DNA of 40,387 nucleotides from Granulosicoccus sp. (GCA_023300375.1 JALZWO010000106.1:1-40387), one strand, 5' to 3'; shown: positions 8,874 to 17,348, counted from the first letter of the stretch. The notes: a model not told the origin generated them from the sequence alone. Numbers and translations: made by a program.

Positions 8874-10088
8874 CTAGGCAAGTACATCATCCAAGGCGCA
8901 CAACAGTTGTTGCATGTCTTCCTCATCAGTGAAGAAGCCAGGAGAAAGTCTAACGGTACCGCCACCGTCTGCGGTGTTAGCGTCCACATGCACAAGCGGT
9001 GCACACTGCAATCCGGCTCTGACACACACCTGATGATCAGCATCAAATTGATCTGCCACTTGTTGAGCCGTGATGCCATCCACCGTGAAGCTCAAAGTGG
9101 CCACGCGGGCAGTATCAAGCGCCTGCCCCACAATACGCACTTTTGCAAATGTGTTAAGTCGAGCTTCAATGCGCTTCAAGTGTGATAACTCAACCGCATG
9201 AATGTGTTGCACTGCCAACCGACAGCAAAGCACATCGTCAGCATCAATCTGACTTGCCCGAGCGAGCTCGGCACCCAACTCACGAAACCATAACTGTGCT
9301 GCGTGTAAACCGGCAATACCCGGCAGCGACACAGTGCCGGCCTCCAGCTTGTGGGGATAACCCTCGGGCTGAAAGTGTGAAAGCGAATCTACGCCTGTGC
9401 CCCCAAAACGCTGAGGTGCCAAATCCACCGAATCGGATACGATCATCCCACCGATCCCCATTGGGCCAAACAGCCCCTTATGGCCGGTAAATGTCAAAAC
9501 ACCGATACCCAGCGATGTCATATCGATGGGAATAACTCCCGCTGTTTGAGCGGAATCGACGACCAACGGTATACCCGCATCTCGGGCTATTTGTGCAACG
9601 TCTTCCAACGGCTGAACGGTGCCTATGACATTGGATGCATGGTTGATCACGATAAGCTTTGTGTCAGCTTTTATAGCCTTACGTATTGCATCTGGATCGA
9701 CATAACCTGCCCCACTGACCACTACTCGGGTTACACCCACCTCCATATCGCGCTCAAAATGATTCGCAGGCCTGAGCACGGCGTTATGTTCAACACGCGT
9801 AACAATCATATGATCGCCTCGTGATAACAACCCCCTCATGGCCAGATTGAGGGCATCAGTGCCGTTGAGTGTAAAAATGACACGCGATGAATGGCTCTCA
9901 AATCCGAAGAACTGGGCCAACATCGATCGAGTAGCTGTGATCATTTGTTCAGCTTCAACCGCTAACAAACCTCCGCTACGGCCGGGATTGACTCCATGCG
10001 AGCGAAAAAAACTATCCATGAACCGGTAAACCGATTCTGGTTTAGGCCAGGTAGTCGCGGCGTTATCGAAGTAGGCGTTCTCTTTCAT
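8874..10088 (-). CDS. Class V aminotransferase, cysteine-desulfurase-like
   Basis: A 404-residue PLP enzyme. It begins with YFDNAATTWPKPESVY, the signature of the cysteine-desulfurase-like group within the class V (SufS/IscS) fold. Visible residues are His101, Asp178 and Gln181 in the cofactor site, Lys204 in TGHKG as the Schiff-base lysine, and Cys362 in GLQCAP as the likely persulfide cysteine. Such enzymes take sulfur from cysteine (alanine product) for Fe-S or thio-cofactor synthesis, but members of this subgroup often have unknown substrates. No suf or isc gene is nearby. Its start lies 3 nt after the stop of the polymerase gene, with AAGGT upstream, so it is translationally coupled to an envelope-polysaccharide gene, which is unusual. 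Confidence 0.85.
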   Translation of the reverse strand: MKENAYFDNAATTWPKPESVYRFMDSFFRSHGVNPGRSGGLLAVEAEQMITATRSMLAQFFGFESHSSRVIFTLNGTDALNLAMRGLLSRGDHMIVTRVEHNAVLRPANHFERDMEVGVTRVVVSGAGYVDPDAIRKAIKADTKLIVINHASNVIGTVQPLEDVAQIARDAGIPLVVDSAQTAGVIPIDMTSLGIGVLTFTGHKGLFGPMGIGGMIVSDSVDLAPQRFGGTGVDSLSHFQPEGYPHKLEAGTVSLPGIAGLHAAQLWFRELGAELARASQIDADDVLCCRLAVQHIHAVELSHLKRIEARLNTFAKVRIVGQALDTARVATLSFTVDGITAQQVADQFDADHQVCVRAGLQCAPLVHVDANTADGGGTVRLSPGFFTDEEDMQQLLCALDDVLA

Positions 10089-10091
10089 TGT

Positions 10092-11816
10092 TCACTTACC
10101 TTCGTCCAGATCGATATCCACCCACACTTCTGGACCATCCAGATCGATGTCGTAACGATCAATTTCGAATGTGTCGTCATGATCAAAGGTCTGAGGCACT
10201 CTGGGCGCCGCTGTGATTCGCGACCGTTTTTGATCTTCCACAAAGCTCTCGTCCAAATCACTGATCGTGTCAGCACCGACAACACGGGTTCTGTTGGTCT
10301 CATCAAGAATGCCGCCTAAATCAATATCTGTGACGGTCAGCGACAGGGTGGCGGTCTTCAGATCGAAATCGTCATCGATTGCCTCATCGGTACCAGATTG
10401 ATAACTGAGCAGAGGTGCACTGGCATGATCGGAATGGACGCCCGCACTAGACTGTTGAAGTTCACGAGGCAGAGGGCCTAGCCATGGCTTCCCAGGAACG
10501 CCCTCATAAGGTTCTGGCGCAAGTCCACCCGAGGAAGTTGTCTCATCTGTGTCCAATAGCTGCTCATCTATCAAATTGACCTGTCTGAGCATACTGATAG
10601 GAAGCGCTAAAAAGAAAATCCAGAACAACTCGCGGGTAATTAAAAATCTGGCTTCGGAGAAATTGCTCACTAAAAAAGCGACTACGAAACCCAGAACAAA
10701 CAGCACGCCAACCTGTCTTCGCTCGTACTGGCAATAAAAAATTTCTATAAGCTGCTGAGCAACCATGAGTAAAGCAATAAGCGCTAAGGGAATCCCCACC
10801 TCAGAAGCCACTTGCAACAAACCGTTATGGGCATGGTAGACAATCCATGTGAAATCGAAAAAACTCTGCTGTATCCACAGAGTGGCGTCGGTCGGATACC
10901 ACAAGGAACCATAACCCACTCCCGTCAGTGGGTAGTTGAGTATCAGCTTCATCACCTGTCTCCACACTTCGCCACGCCCTGTCAGATCGCCCGAACGCCC
11001 GACCAACTCGGATGTTTCGATATTGGCAATGGCCAGACCTGTCAACGCCACAAACAGAACAGCGACTATGGCCATACGAATAAAGCCCAGTTGAAAGCGA
11101 CCAGCTATGTACAAGTATGCACACAAGGAGCCTGCGACTAACAACGCTAACAATGAGGTTGCCGATTCACTGAAATACAGCACGCCAAGACAAACAACGC
11201 TCATGGCAAAGCACACAGCCTTTGTCGACACATTGTGAAATGACTCACTAAGAGTGAGATAGAGCAAAACACCCGCTGCCGCCCAGAAACCCAGATCATT
11301 TTTCGAATTGAAGACGCCTCGCCAAACGCGAGTTCCTTCGTAGTTTTGTACACCCAAATCGGGAAGTGCAAATACAGCTCCAAGACTGGCGAGCATGGCC
11401 CCTCCCAGAATCAGTGCAAGCACCCGCAGCGTTGTCAGCAATGGCACGCTAAAGCCGATGTAAATCGCAATGAGGGAGCTGCCAATTAGATGCACCACTC
11501 GCTCGGCCGAGACCTGAGCATCGATAGACCAAGACACCGAGATTATCGTGCCAACGAGAAGCAATACCAACAGAATACGGTACCGCACTAGCCATGAAAT
11601 CCAATTGATGCCATTCGTGAACATCAGCCCTAGAAATGCACTGAGGTAGAGCAAAAGCCAAAGCGGAGTCATCAAACTAGGTAAGAATCCCCCCGCAAAC
11701 ACCGCAATGGTGGGAATCACACCCGTACCCAGCAAAATCGTTAATAACAGCACGCCTAGTGCAAACACAGATCCACGTGTGGCTGCGGCGCGCTCGGTAT
11801 AAGTGGCTACGCGCAT
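10092..11816 (-). CDS. O-antigen ligase/polymerase-like membrane protein with acidic tail
   Basis: A 574-residue protein with about 10-12 helices in residues 15-410, followed by a cytosolic tail of roughly 150 residues. The segment TRVWRGVFNSKNDLGFWAA and a later large periplasmic loop with GRGEVWRQVMKLILNYPLTG match the Wzy/WaaL/ExoQ (O-antigen ligase) family, which joins undecaprenyl-linked sugar chains to lipid A or each other. The tail is highly acidic with repeated D-x-D-L motifs (FDLKT, DIDLGG, DIDLDG, DIDLDE), which is not usual for this family. I chose the ATG at 11816; an in-frame TTG at 11858 would add 14 residues. No glycosyltransferase genes are adjacent, so this is not a full polysaccharide cluster. 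Confidence 0.8.
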   Translation of the reverse strand: MRVATYTERAAATRGSVFALGVLLLTILLGTGVIPTIAVFAGGFLPSLMTPLWLLLYLSAFLGLMFTNGINWISWLVRYRILLVLLLVGTIISVSWSIDAQVSAERVVHLIGSSLIAIYIGFSVPLLTTLRVLALILGGAMLASLGAVFALPDLGVQNYEGTRVWRGVFNSKNDLGFWAAAGVLLYLTLSESFHNVSTKAVCFAMSVVCLGVLYFSESATSLLALLVAGSLCAYLYIAGRFQLGFIRMAIVAVLFVALTGLAIANIETSELVGRSGDLTGRGEVWRQVMKLILNYPLTGVGYGSLWYPTDATLWIQQSFFDFTWIVYHAHNGLLQVASEVGIPLALIALLMVAQQLIEIFYCQYERRQVGVLFVLGFVVAFLVSNFSEARFLITRELFWIFFLALPISMLRQVNLIDEQLLDTDETTSSGGLAPEPYEGVPGKPWLGPLPRELQQSSAGVHSDHASAPLLSYQSGTDEAIDDDFDLKTATLSLTVTDIDLGGILDETNRTRVVGADTISDLDESFVEDQKRSRITAAPRVPQTFDHDDTFEIDRYDIDLDGPEVWVDIDLDEGK

Positions 11817-12088
11817 ATCACGCCCGAGGCACCCTGTGCCTACAACACTTACCAACAATGGGGGATCTGTTAATCATCTGCCTATGATAGCGGCTGCAGG
11901 GTAGATATGCTTGCGCACAAAAACGCAAACGATGGTCCAGCTTGTGATCAAAGTAAGGTATGGCCATAACACGCTTTCTAAACTCGGTGATAGGCACGAT
12001 TTGCCTGCAATGACTCAACCAGCCATCGACTAATCAGGCAAGACATGTCCGACACCATCATTGATCACATCTGAAAACAGCGTGGCTG

Positions 12089-12394
12089 CTATTTCAGATC
12101 GCCGTCTTGGCGCAGTTTGCACGTGTAGCCTACCGCACAAAAATTGGAATCTTTAGTGCGCCAGCCTGTACTAACAGGCTCTGAAAAGTAGTCGCAAGAA
12201 TCAAGGTCGGAGTAGACCGCAGTGGCTCCAAGCCACACTTTGAATGTTAACTGCTTTTCTAGCTCAAGTAATTCCTGAAGCTCGACACACGTGTGCTCTT
12301 TAGTCTTTATTAAGTCGCGTGCAAATAGGTTTAGCGACGCGGCCATCAGTACCACGGTAAAAGTTGAAAGTATAATTTTTTTCACGACCACCAC
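12089..12394 (-). CDS. Small exported Cys-containing hypothetical protein
   Basis: A 101-residue protein with a signal peptide (KKIILSTFTVVLMAASLNLFA, cleavage expected near residues 24-26). The mature part is about 76 aa with four Cys (ELHTC-type site at about 36, LDSC, NFC, YTC), enough for two periplasmic disulfides. I do not recognise the family. The text LELEKQLTFKVWLGATAVYSDLDSCDYF suggests a helix followed by strands. It stands alone between ComM (119 bp away) and the polymerase gene, with an imperfect hairpin directly after its stop (about 12063-12089). Confidence 0.55.
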   Translation of the reverse strand: MVVVKKIILSTFTVVLMAASLNLFARDLIKTKEHTCVELQELLELEKQLTFKVWLGATAVYSDLDSCDYFSEPVSTGWRTKDSNFCAVGYTCKLRQDGDLK

Positions 12395-12513
12395 CTGAAA
12401 TTTTCGGAAAAGCGCTTGGTGTTAAGACCAGCGTAACTTTACTACGTTCCAGCATTAGTTGACGGTTGTCTGAGAGACTATGTTGGGCAAATATTCTTTG
12501 TTTTTCAAGTACC

Positions 12514-14058
12514 CTACAGTTCATCGAGCGCAGGAGCTCGGCGGTAGCACAGGCATTCAGCCAGATGTGCTTTCCCGACCATGGGAGATTTTTCCAGATC
12601 GGCAATAGTGCGAGCCACACGTAATAGGCGATGTTGAGCTCTGAGGGACAAATTCATTGACGCACTAGCTTTGGAAAACAGTGCCTTGGACTCGCTAGAC
12701 AGATGCGAATGCTCTCGGAGTGCTGCAGCATCTAAAAACGCATTGCCCACACCCTGCCGTCGAATCTGCGCGGCGCGGGCTTGCTCTACGCGCATTCTGA
12801 TTGTTTCACTCGCCTCATTAAGCTCAACGCCCTGTAACGCCCCGTCTTTGTGAGTCTCTCTCTGCAATTGAATATGCAAATCAATGCGATCCAGAAATGG
12901 ACCAGAAACACGCGACTGATAACGCACGATCTGCTCAGCACCACAGCGGCAAGCGATGGCAGGATCATCGTGATACCCACACGGGCAGGGATTCATAGCA
13001 GCAACAAGCTGAAACCGAGACGGGAATGTGGCTTGCCGGGCAGCACGCGACACCGTGATTTCACCGGTTTCCATTGGCTCACGCAGCACATCGAGCACGC
13101 TGCGAGAAAACTCAGGCAATTCATCAAGAAACAAGACGCCGTGATGTGCCAGTGAGATCTCACCTGGCATGGGATTGGAGCCCCCTCCCACTAAAGCCAC
13201 GCCCGAGGCTGTGTGATGTGGGGCTCTAAATGGGCGAACACCCCAGCCGCCATCTCTGAAACCTCGATGACTGATGGAGGCGATGGAAGCGGATTCCATG
13301 CTCTCCACCTCGCTCATCGCTGGCTGTATGCTGGGCAATCGACTAGCCAACATGGATTTGCCTGTACCCGGCGGTCCCACCATAAGCAAGTTGTGTGACC
13401 CAGCTGCAGTGATTTCCAGCGCTCGCCGCGCCTTGAATTGGCCAAATACATCACGCATGTCAGCGCTCTGTGAACCTCCATTTGTGCAACCCTGCGCTAT
13501 TGGTGTATCCATTGCCACGGCTTGCAAGCGCTGCAAAGGCGCACGCTTGCGTTGTTTTAACTGATCACACGCATCGCGCAGATACCCCACAGCAAACACA
13601 CTTGTGCCAGAGCTGCGAAGCGCTTCAGCCGCATTCACGCAAGGAATATAGAGCGATAACGGCGAGCCCGCGAAGGCGTGTGAGGTAGGCAATATGCCGC
13701 TGATCAATCGAAGCTCACCATTGAGTCCAAGCTCCCCGAGCACGACCAGATCACTGACGCAACCTTCTGGTAATTGTCCGGTTGCCAAGAGAATTCCCAA
13801 TGCAATAGGAAAATCGAATCGTCCACCGTGTTTAGGTAAGTCGGCAGGCGCCAGATTGATAATCACCTTGCGTTGAGGCCAGGTATACCCTGAATTTTCG
13901 ATAGCAGCTCGGACTCGTTCCTTACTCTCTCGCACCGACGACTGCGGAAGCCCAACCAAAGACAATCCCGGTAAACCGCCTGCTGTGTGTACTTCCACGG
14001 TGACAGGAAGTGCATTGACTCCGGCCAAGGTAGACGAACGAACCGTGGCGTACGACAT
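12514..14058 (-). CDS. comM: ComM/YifB family Mg-chelatase-like AAA+ ATPase
   Basis: A 514-residue protein with the full YifB/ComM layout. There is an N-terminal Lon-protease-like ChlI domain (about 1-165; SYATVRSSTLAGVNALPVTVE), a central AAA+ core with Walker A GPPGTGKS (228-235) and Walker B LFLDE (309-313), a Cys-rich CPCGYHDDPAIACRC segment (358-372), and a C-terminal helical domain. ComM is a hexameric helicase that drives branch migration during natural transformation. I chose the ATG at 14058 because GGAGG stands 5 nt upstream (14064-14068); an ATG nine codons earlier is less likely. In pseudomonads this gene lies close to ubiK and glnK-amtB, as here except for an intervening gene pair. 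Confidence 0.93.
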   Translation of the reverse strand: MSYATVRSSTLAGVNALPVTVEVHTAGGLPGLSLVGLPQSSVRESKERVRAAIENSGYTWPQRKVIINLAPADLPKHGGRFDFPIALGILLATGQLPEGCVSDLVVLGELGLNGELRLISGILPTSHAFAGSPLSLYIPCVNAAEALRSSGTSVFAVGYLRDACDQLKQRKRAPLQRLQAVAMDTPIAQGCTNGGSQSADMRDVFGQFKARRALEITAAGSHNLLMVGPPGTGKSMLASRLPSIQPAMSEVESMESASIASISHRGFRDGGWGVRPFRAPHHTASGVALVGGGSNPMPGEISLAHHGVLFLDELPEFSRSVLDVLREPMETGEITVSRAARQATFPSRFQLVAAMNPCPCGYHDDPAIACRCGAEQIVRYQSRVSGPFLDRIDLHIQLQRETHKDGALQGVELNEASETIRMRVEQARAAQIRRQGVGNAFLDAAALREHSHLSSESKALFSKASASMNLSLRAQHRLLRVARTIADLEKSPMVGKAHLAECLCYRRAPALDEL

Positions 14059-14242
14059 GAAAACCTCCGTGTTCTCAACATGCATGGTGAATGCATTATG
14101 CGAGAAGAAACTCAGAGGTAAGGACTAAGGTCTCTAGATAGCTAGCTTTATGTACAGTACTTACGAAGGAGAATGAAGCAAACGCTCAATTCTAGAAAGC
14201 GCACATGCAAACCGTAGAAATTCAGAACAACCATCAAACTGA

Positions 14243-14887
14243 CTAGATATTCAAAAAATTGGATAACAACTTACTGCCACCTTCAGTGGCAAATGACTCA
14301 GGATGAAACTGAATCCCTTCAATAGGGTAAGTGTTGTGTCGGATGCCCATAATTTCAGCTCCTTCACCCACAAGCGTATCGATGTTTTTAGTGCAAGATT
14401 GATCTTCACAATAAACCGACGTTATTGAAAAACAGTCCGGCAAAGACTCTGGCTCTACAATTAAAGAGTGGTAGCGCATGACTTCCAAGTACTGAGGCAT
14501 AGTTTGATACACACCCTGTTCATCGTGCTTGATCAGCGAGACTTTGCCATGCATAGGTATTTTCGCCATCGCGATCGAACCACCGAAACAGTGAGCGATA
14601 CCCTGCATACCCAGACAAACACCTAACAGCGGTGTGCTTTTTCCCATCTCCAGTATGGTTTCAGCACAGACACCGAAATATTGGCTATCGGCAGGGGAAC
14701 CTGGCCCAGGAGAGATAATGATTCGGTCGGGCTTATAAGACCTTATAGCATCAAGAGAAATGGCGTCATTTCTCTTTACAGTGATATCAAATTGATTGCT
14801 GCTTAGCTTAGCGCTAAGAAGCTCCCCAACATTTTGATATAAGTTGTAGGTGAACGAATCGTAGTTATCGATGATTAATATGCGCAT
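14243..14887 (-). CDS. Glutamine amidotransferase subunit, TrpG/PabA-like
   Basis: A 214-residue class I glutamine amidotransferase. It starts MRILIIDNYDSFTYNLYQNVGE, has the oxyanion motif SPGPGSP, the nucleophile in LLGVCLGMQ and the catalytic His-Glu in IQFHPESF. It would supply ammonia to the chorismate-binding partner encoded 3 nt upstream, for anthranilate (TrpG) or aminodeoxychorismate (PabA) synthesis. It is slightly longer than a standard TrpG because of an insertion near residues 150-165 (SVYCEDQSCTKNIDTLVGEG). The usual TrpD/TrpC genes are absent. The local base use appears more AT-rich than the flanking comM and glnK-amtB genes, judged by eye. Confidence 0.85.
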   Translation of the reverse strand: MRILIIDNYDSFTYNLYQNVGELLSAKLSSNQFDITVKRNDAISLDAIRSYKPDRIIISPGPGSPADSQYFGVCAETILEMGKSTPLLGVCLGMQGIAHCFGGSIAMAKIPMHGKVSLIKHDEQGVYQTMPQYLEVMRYHSLIVEPESLPDCFSITSVYCEDQSCTKNIDTLVGEGAEIMGIRHNTYPIEGIQFHPESFATEGGSKLLSNFLNI

Positions 14888-14890
14888 GAT

Positions 14891-16294
14891 TCAACTGTTG
14901 AGATTTTTCAATACGTTATTCATAGCCGAGAGCTTCCTCTCTATTTCCACATATTCGGCACCGGGGTCTGAATCGTAGACATTACCTCCACAGGTTTGTG
15001 CATAGGCATCCTCCCCCTTGATAAATATTGATCGAATAGGTATCGCAAATGTACAGTCGCGGCTGAAGCTGAATTGCCCAACACCCCCACCATAGGGGCC
15101 TCGACCATCAGGCTCGATACCCTCGATGATTTTCATCGCCTCAATTTTGGGAGCGCCGCTCAAGGTGCCCGCCGGAAAATTAGCTGCCAAGGCAGAAAAC
15201 ATATCAACATCGTCTCTTATAATTCCACAGATTTCTGATGAGATGTGCTGTACGTGTGAGTAGCGCTTTATGTCCATAAGACGACGTACTTTCACGGTAC
15301 CGTATTTAGCAACCTTGCCTATGTCGTTCCTGTGTAGATCGACCAGCATATTGTGCTCAGCAATTTCCTTCGGGTCGTTTAGCAATTGCCGCGCAAGGGT
15401 AAGATCTTCCTGCTTATTACTCCCCCGTTTAGCGGTGCCCGCCAGCGGAAATGACTCCATCTCACCATTACGCAGGCGGAACAAAAGCTCAGGAGACGCC
15501 CCTATGATGTACTGATCCTCGAACCGGAGAAAGTACATATGGGGAGATGGATTTAGCTCTCGCAATTTTGCATAGATTTGCGTTTTATCACCGGTAATTT
15601 TAAACCGAGATTTGAACCCAACCTCACACTGAAATATCAACCCGGCGGCGATATCGTCCTTAACCTTGAGGACAGCATTTTCATGCTGCTCCCGACTCAT
15701 TGAGTCTCCCAGAAACTCACATTCAGTTCCAGCAAATTCCGGCTCAGCTTCATGCAGTAGCTTCTCGATGTCAGCAAATCGGTTTGTTTCGTAGAAGAAG
15801 TAGAAAACTTCACCTGACATTTGATCGTAAATCAATCCGTCACGGTAGACGCCAAACTTGAACGGCTCAAAGTAGTCACTCGCTTTTATCTGCAGAGATG
15901 GCTCAAAATAGTTGACACAGTCATAGCCAAGATAACCCACCAGCCCGCCCGCATAGCGCCTGGAAATAATGTTCTGAGGGAAAATGTCCCGCAATGCGTA
16001 GTAGGGATTCTCAACAACATAGTTCTTTTTGATTTTCGTACCGGTATCCAGTATTGAAAGCTCAGTCGCGCCCTCTGCGGCGATGATCTCAGCAGGATCA
16101 AATCCGATGACATGATGACGCGAGGCATAACTCTCTTCACCCAGCGATTCAAGCAAGAAGCAGTTGTTATAACGTTGCTCTATTTTTCGGAACAACTGAA
16201 AAAAATCACAATCCTCAGTCATTTTCAAATACGTAGGCTTCCCTGACAAAGCTATCTTGGGAAGCTCAATGTTTTCTGAATCTAAATGCGCCAT
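14891..16294 (-). CDS. Chorismate-binding enzyme, TrpE/PabB-like (component I)
   Basis: A 467-residue protein with an N-terminal TrpE-type domain (FLLESLGEESYASRHHVIGF near residue 35) and a full chorismate-binding domain. The latter includes FPLAGTAKRG, the DPKEIAEHNMLVDLHRNDIG block, SGAPKIEAMKIIEGIE and PYGGGVGQFSFSRD. The enzyme aminates chorismate to anthranilate or 4-amino-4-deoxychorismate with its glutaminase partner. The LLES text resembles the tryptophan-feedback site of TrpE, favouring anthranilate synthase, but the late GGNVYDSDPGAEY is unusual and PabB cannot be excluded. I chose the ATG at 16294; an in-frame GTG at 16345 would add 17 residues, and neither start has a clear ribosome binding site. 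It is coupled to the downstream amidotransferase gene. Confidence 0.82.
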   Translation of the reverse strand: MAHLDSENIELPKIALSGKPTYLKMTEDCDFFQLFRKIEQRYNNCFLLESLGEESYASRHHVIGFDPAEIIAAEGATELSILDTGTKIKKNYVVENPYYALRDIFPQNIISRRYAGGLVGYLGYDCVNYFEPSLQIKASDYFEPFKFGVYRDGLIYDQMSGEVFYFFYETNRFADIEKLLHEAEPEFAGTECEFLGDSMSREQHENAVLKVKDDIAAGLIFQCEVGFKSRFKITGDKTQIYAKLRELNPSPHMYFLRFEDQYIIGASPELLFRLRNGEMESFPLAGTAKRGSNKQEDLTLARQLLNDPKEIAEHNMLVDLHRNDIGKVAKYGTVKVRRLMDIKRYSHVQHISSEICGIIRDDVDMFSALAANFPAGTLSGAPKIEAMKIIEGIEPDGRGPYGGGVGQFSFSRDCTFAIPIRSIFIKGEDAYAQTCGGNVYDSDPGAEYVEIERKLSAMNNVLKNLNS

Positions 16295-16472
16295 AAATAT
16301 TCGTGAGGACTGTTTGATTTGCAGGACTTGTCCAGCTAGCAACACTTATCGTTACTGGCGTGTTCAAGCCCCCTATACTGGTGCCGAGCCGAGGACTATA
16401 TCCTCAAAGGCTTACTCCACGCATCACGATAACTATCCCAACGCCAAGCGCACTGGCAATGTCTCTGCTGCA

Positions 16473-16493
16473 GTTTGCTCTGACAGAGCAAAC
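16473..16493. repeat. 21-bp palindrome, 9-bp perfect stem, 3-nt loop
   Basis: GTTTGCTCT, loop GAC, AGAGCAAAC. It lies about 180 bp upstream of the TrpE-like start. It may act as a repressor operator or as an RNA hairpin in the minus-strand leader; no U-tract follows on either strand, so it is not a standard terminator. Confidence 0.6.
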
Positions 16494-16545
16494 TAAAAAG
16501 ACTCAGACAATTAGTGAGCGCATGTGTTTCTTTTTCTGTCAGAGG

Positions 16546-16559
16546 AGTGCTTGAGCACT
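16546..16559. repeat. Inverted repeat, 6-bp stem
   Basis: AGTGCT, 2-nt loop, AGCACT, with an outer GAGG/CCTC pairing (16542-16545 and 16562-16565 region) that extends it imperfectly. It is the middle one of three hairpins in this gap. Confidence 0.4.
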
Positions 16560-16594
16560 AGGCCTCTATCTTTCGAGCAAGAAATTTCGCTGAG

Positions 16595-16618
16595 GATGCC
16601 CATAAGAGTGTGGGCATC
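16595..16618. repeat. Inverted repeat, 8-bp perfect stem, 8-nt loop
   Basis: GATGCCCA, loop TAAGAGTG, TGGGCATC. It lies about 250 bp after the end of ubiK on the minus strand. No T-run follows in either direction, so a terminator role is uncertain. Confidence 0.45.
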
Positions 16619-16866
16619 ATATCTTGTATTCATGGGCTAGTCCACTGACGCATGACAACAGATTTGTCAAGCGCTCGCTTGCCTATACGCTCGCCTATAT
16701 CTCCACAATTGGCATTAAACACGCAGCTTTGCGGCTATCAGTTTCGCCCCCTCACGGACACATCGCACTTGCTAGTGTCAAACCTGTAGCGTGTTTGGGA
16801 CATTGACTTTGCCACTCAGCGCAAATGGCTAAACACCTCGTTCAGCATCTTGATAGCAAGTTGAAC

Positions 16867-17142
16867 TCAACTGCCACCCAACATAGATTTGTCACTAGAA
16901 CCGCCAGTTGATTCGAGCGCTTCAATGCGCGCCTCTAGAGATTTCAACTGTTGTTTCGTACTTCGCAGCAACTCAGTTTGCACATCAAATTCTTCACGGC
17001 TCACCAAATCAAGATTCCCCAACGCACTTTGCATGGTTGACTTGGCATTGCGTTCGAAATCCTCCTTCATTTCTGCGACTCCGGGAGGTAGCAGCTTGCC
17101 GAGGGTGTTTGAAATTTCATCAAAAACGCGAGCATCGATCAT
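16867..17142 (-). CDS. ubiK: UbiK family ubiquinone-biosynthesis accessory factor (BMFP)
   Basis: A 91-residue protein with the two parts of the YqiC/UbiK (DUF526, BMFP) family. There is an N-terminal amphipathic helix (IDARVFDEISNTLGKLLPPG) and a C-terminal coiled coil beginning VSREEFDVQTELLRSTKQQL and ending in LEARIEALE. UbiK binds UbiJ and membranes, and helps the ubiquinone-biosynthesis complex under aerobic conditions; homologues form trimers. I chose the ATG at 17142, which gives the normal family length; a longer upstream reading has no family support. It diverges from glnK, sharing a 266-bp control region. Confidence 0.88.
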   Translation of the reverse strand: MIDARVFDEISNTLGKLLPPGVAEMKEDFERNAKSTMQSALGNLDLVSREEFDVQTELLRSTKQQLKSLEARIEALESTGGSSDKSMLGGS

Positions 17143-17238
17143 AACGTGGTTCTCGTCTGTATAAAAAATGGTGCGCAGGCACCGTGGCTGGTTGTGAATG
17201 TAACGACATTCCACCGAACATCAATGGGCTTACTAACT

Positions 17239-17255
17239 TGCCCTATTTTGGTGCA
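17239..17255 (+). promoter_or_regulatory. Candidate NtrC binding site upstream of glnK
   Basis: TGCCCT-ATTTT-GGTGCA matches the NtrC consensus TGCACC-N5-GGTGCA at 10 of 12 defined positions, with a perfect right half. It lies about 110 bp upstream of the candidate -24 element, the usual distance for an NtrC enhancer. A weaker related palindrome (GCCCT-N5-AGGGC, 17271-17285) is centred 31 bp downstream, close to three helical turns, as in tandem NtrC enhancers. Confidence 0.55.
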
Positions 17256-17348
17256 AAAAGAATTTTAATGGCCCTCTAAAAGGGCGCATCAAGAGCATAA
17301 TTTAGTAAAAATAACACTAACTATTTGTTTTATAACCACTTTATTAGC

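Larger units (their letters stand above)
16295..16866. other. 572-bp intergenic region with three inverted repeats
   Basis: No convincing gene is seen between the TrpE-like gene and ubiK, both on the minus strand. It contains three short perfect inverted repeats (listed separately), none followed by a clear T-run on either strand. The short open frames here have no recognisable protein content. It could hold the end of the ubiK transcript and the promoter and leader of the TrpE/G-like pair. I looked for a Trp-codon-rich leader peptide on the minus strand and did not find one. Confidence 0.5.

Noticed and set aside
14891-16294. Possible classic tryptophan attenuator before the TrpE-like gene
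   Set aside because: No Trp-rich leader peptide or hairpin followed by a T-run was found on the minus strand.
16257-16554. Short plus-strand frames in the TrpE-like upstream gap
   Set aside because: They overlap in different frames, have no ribosome sites and no family content.
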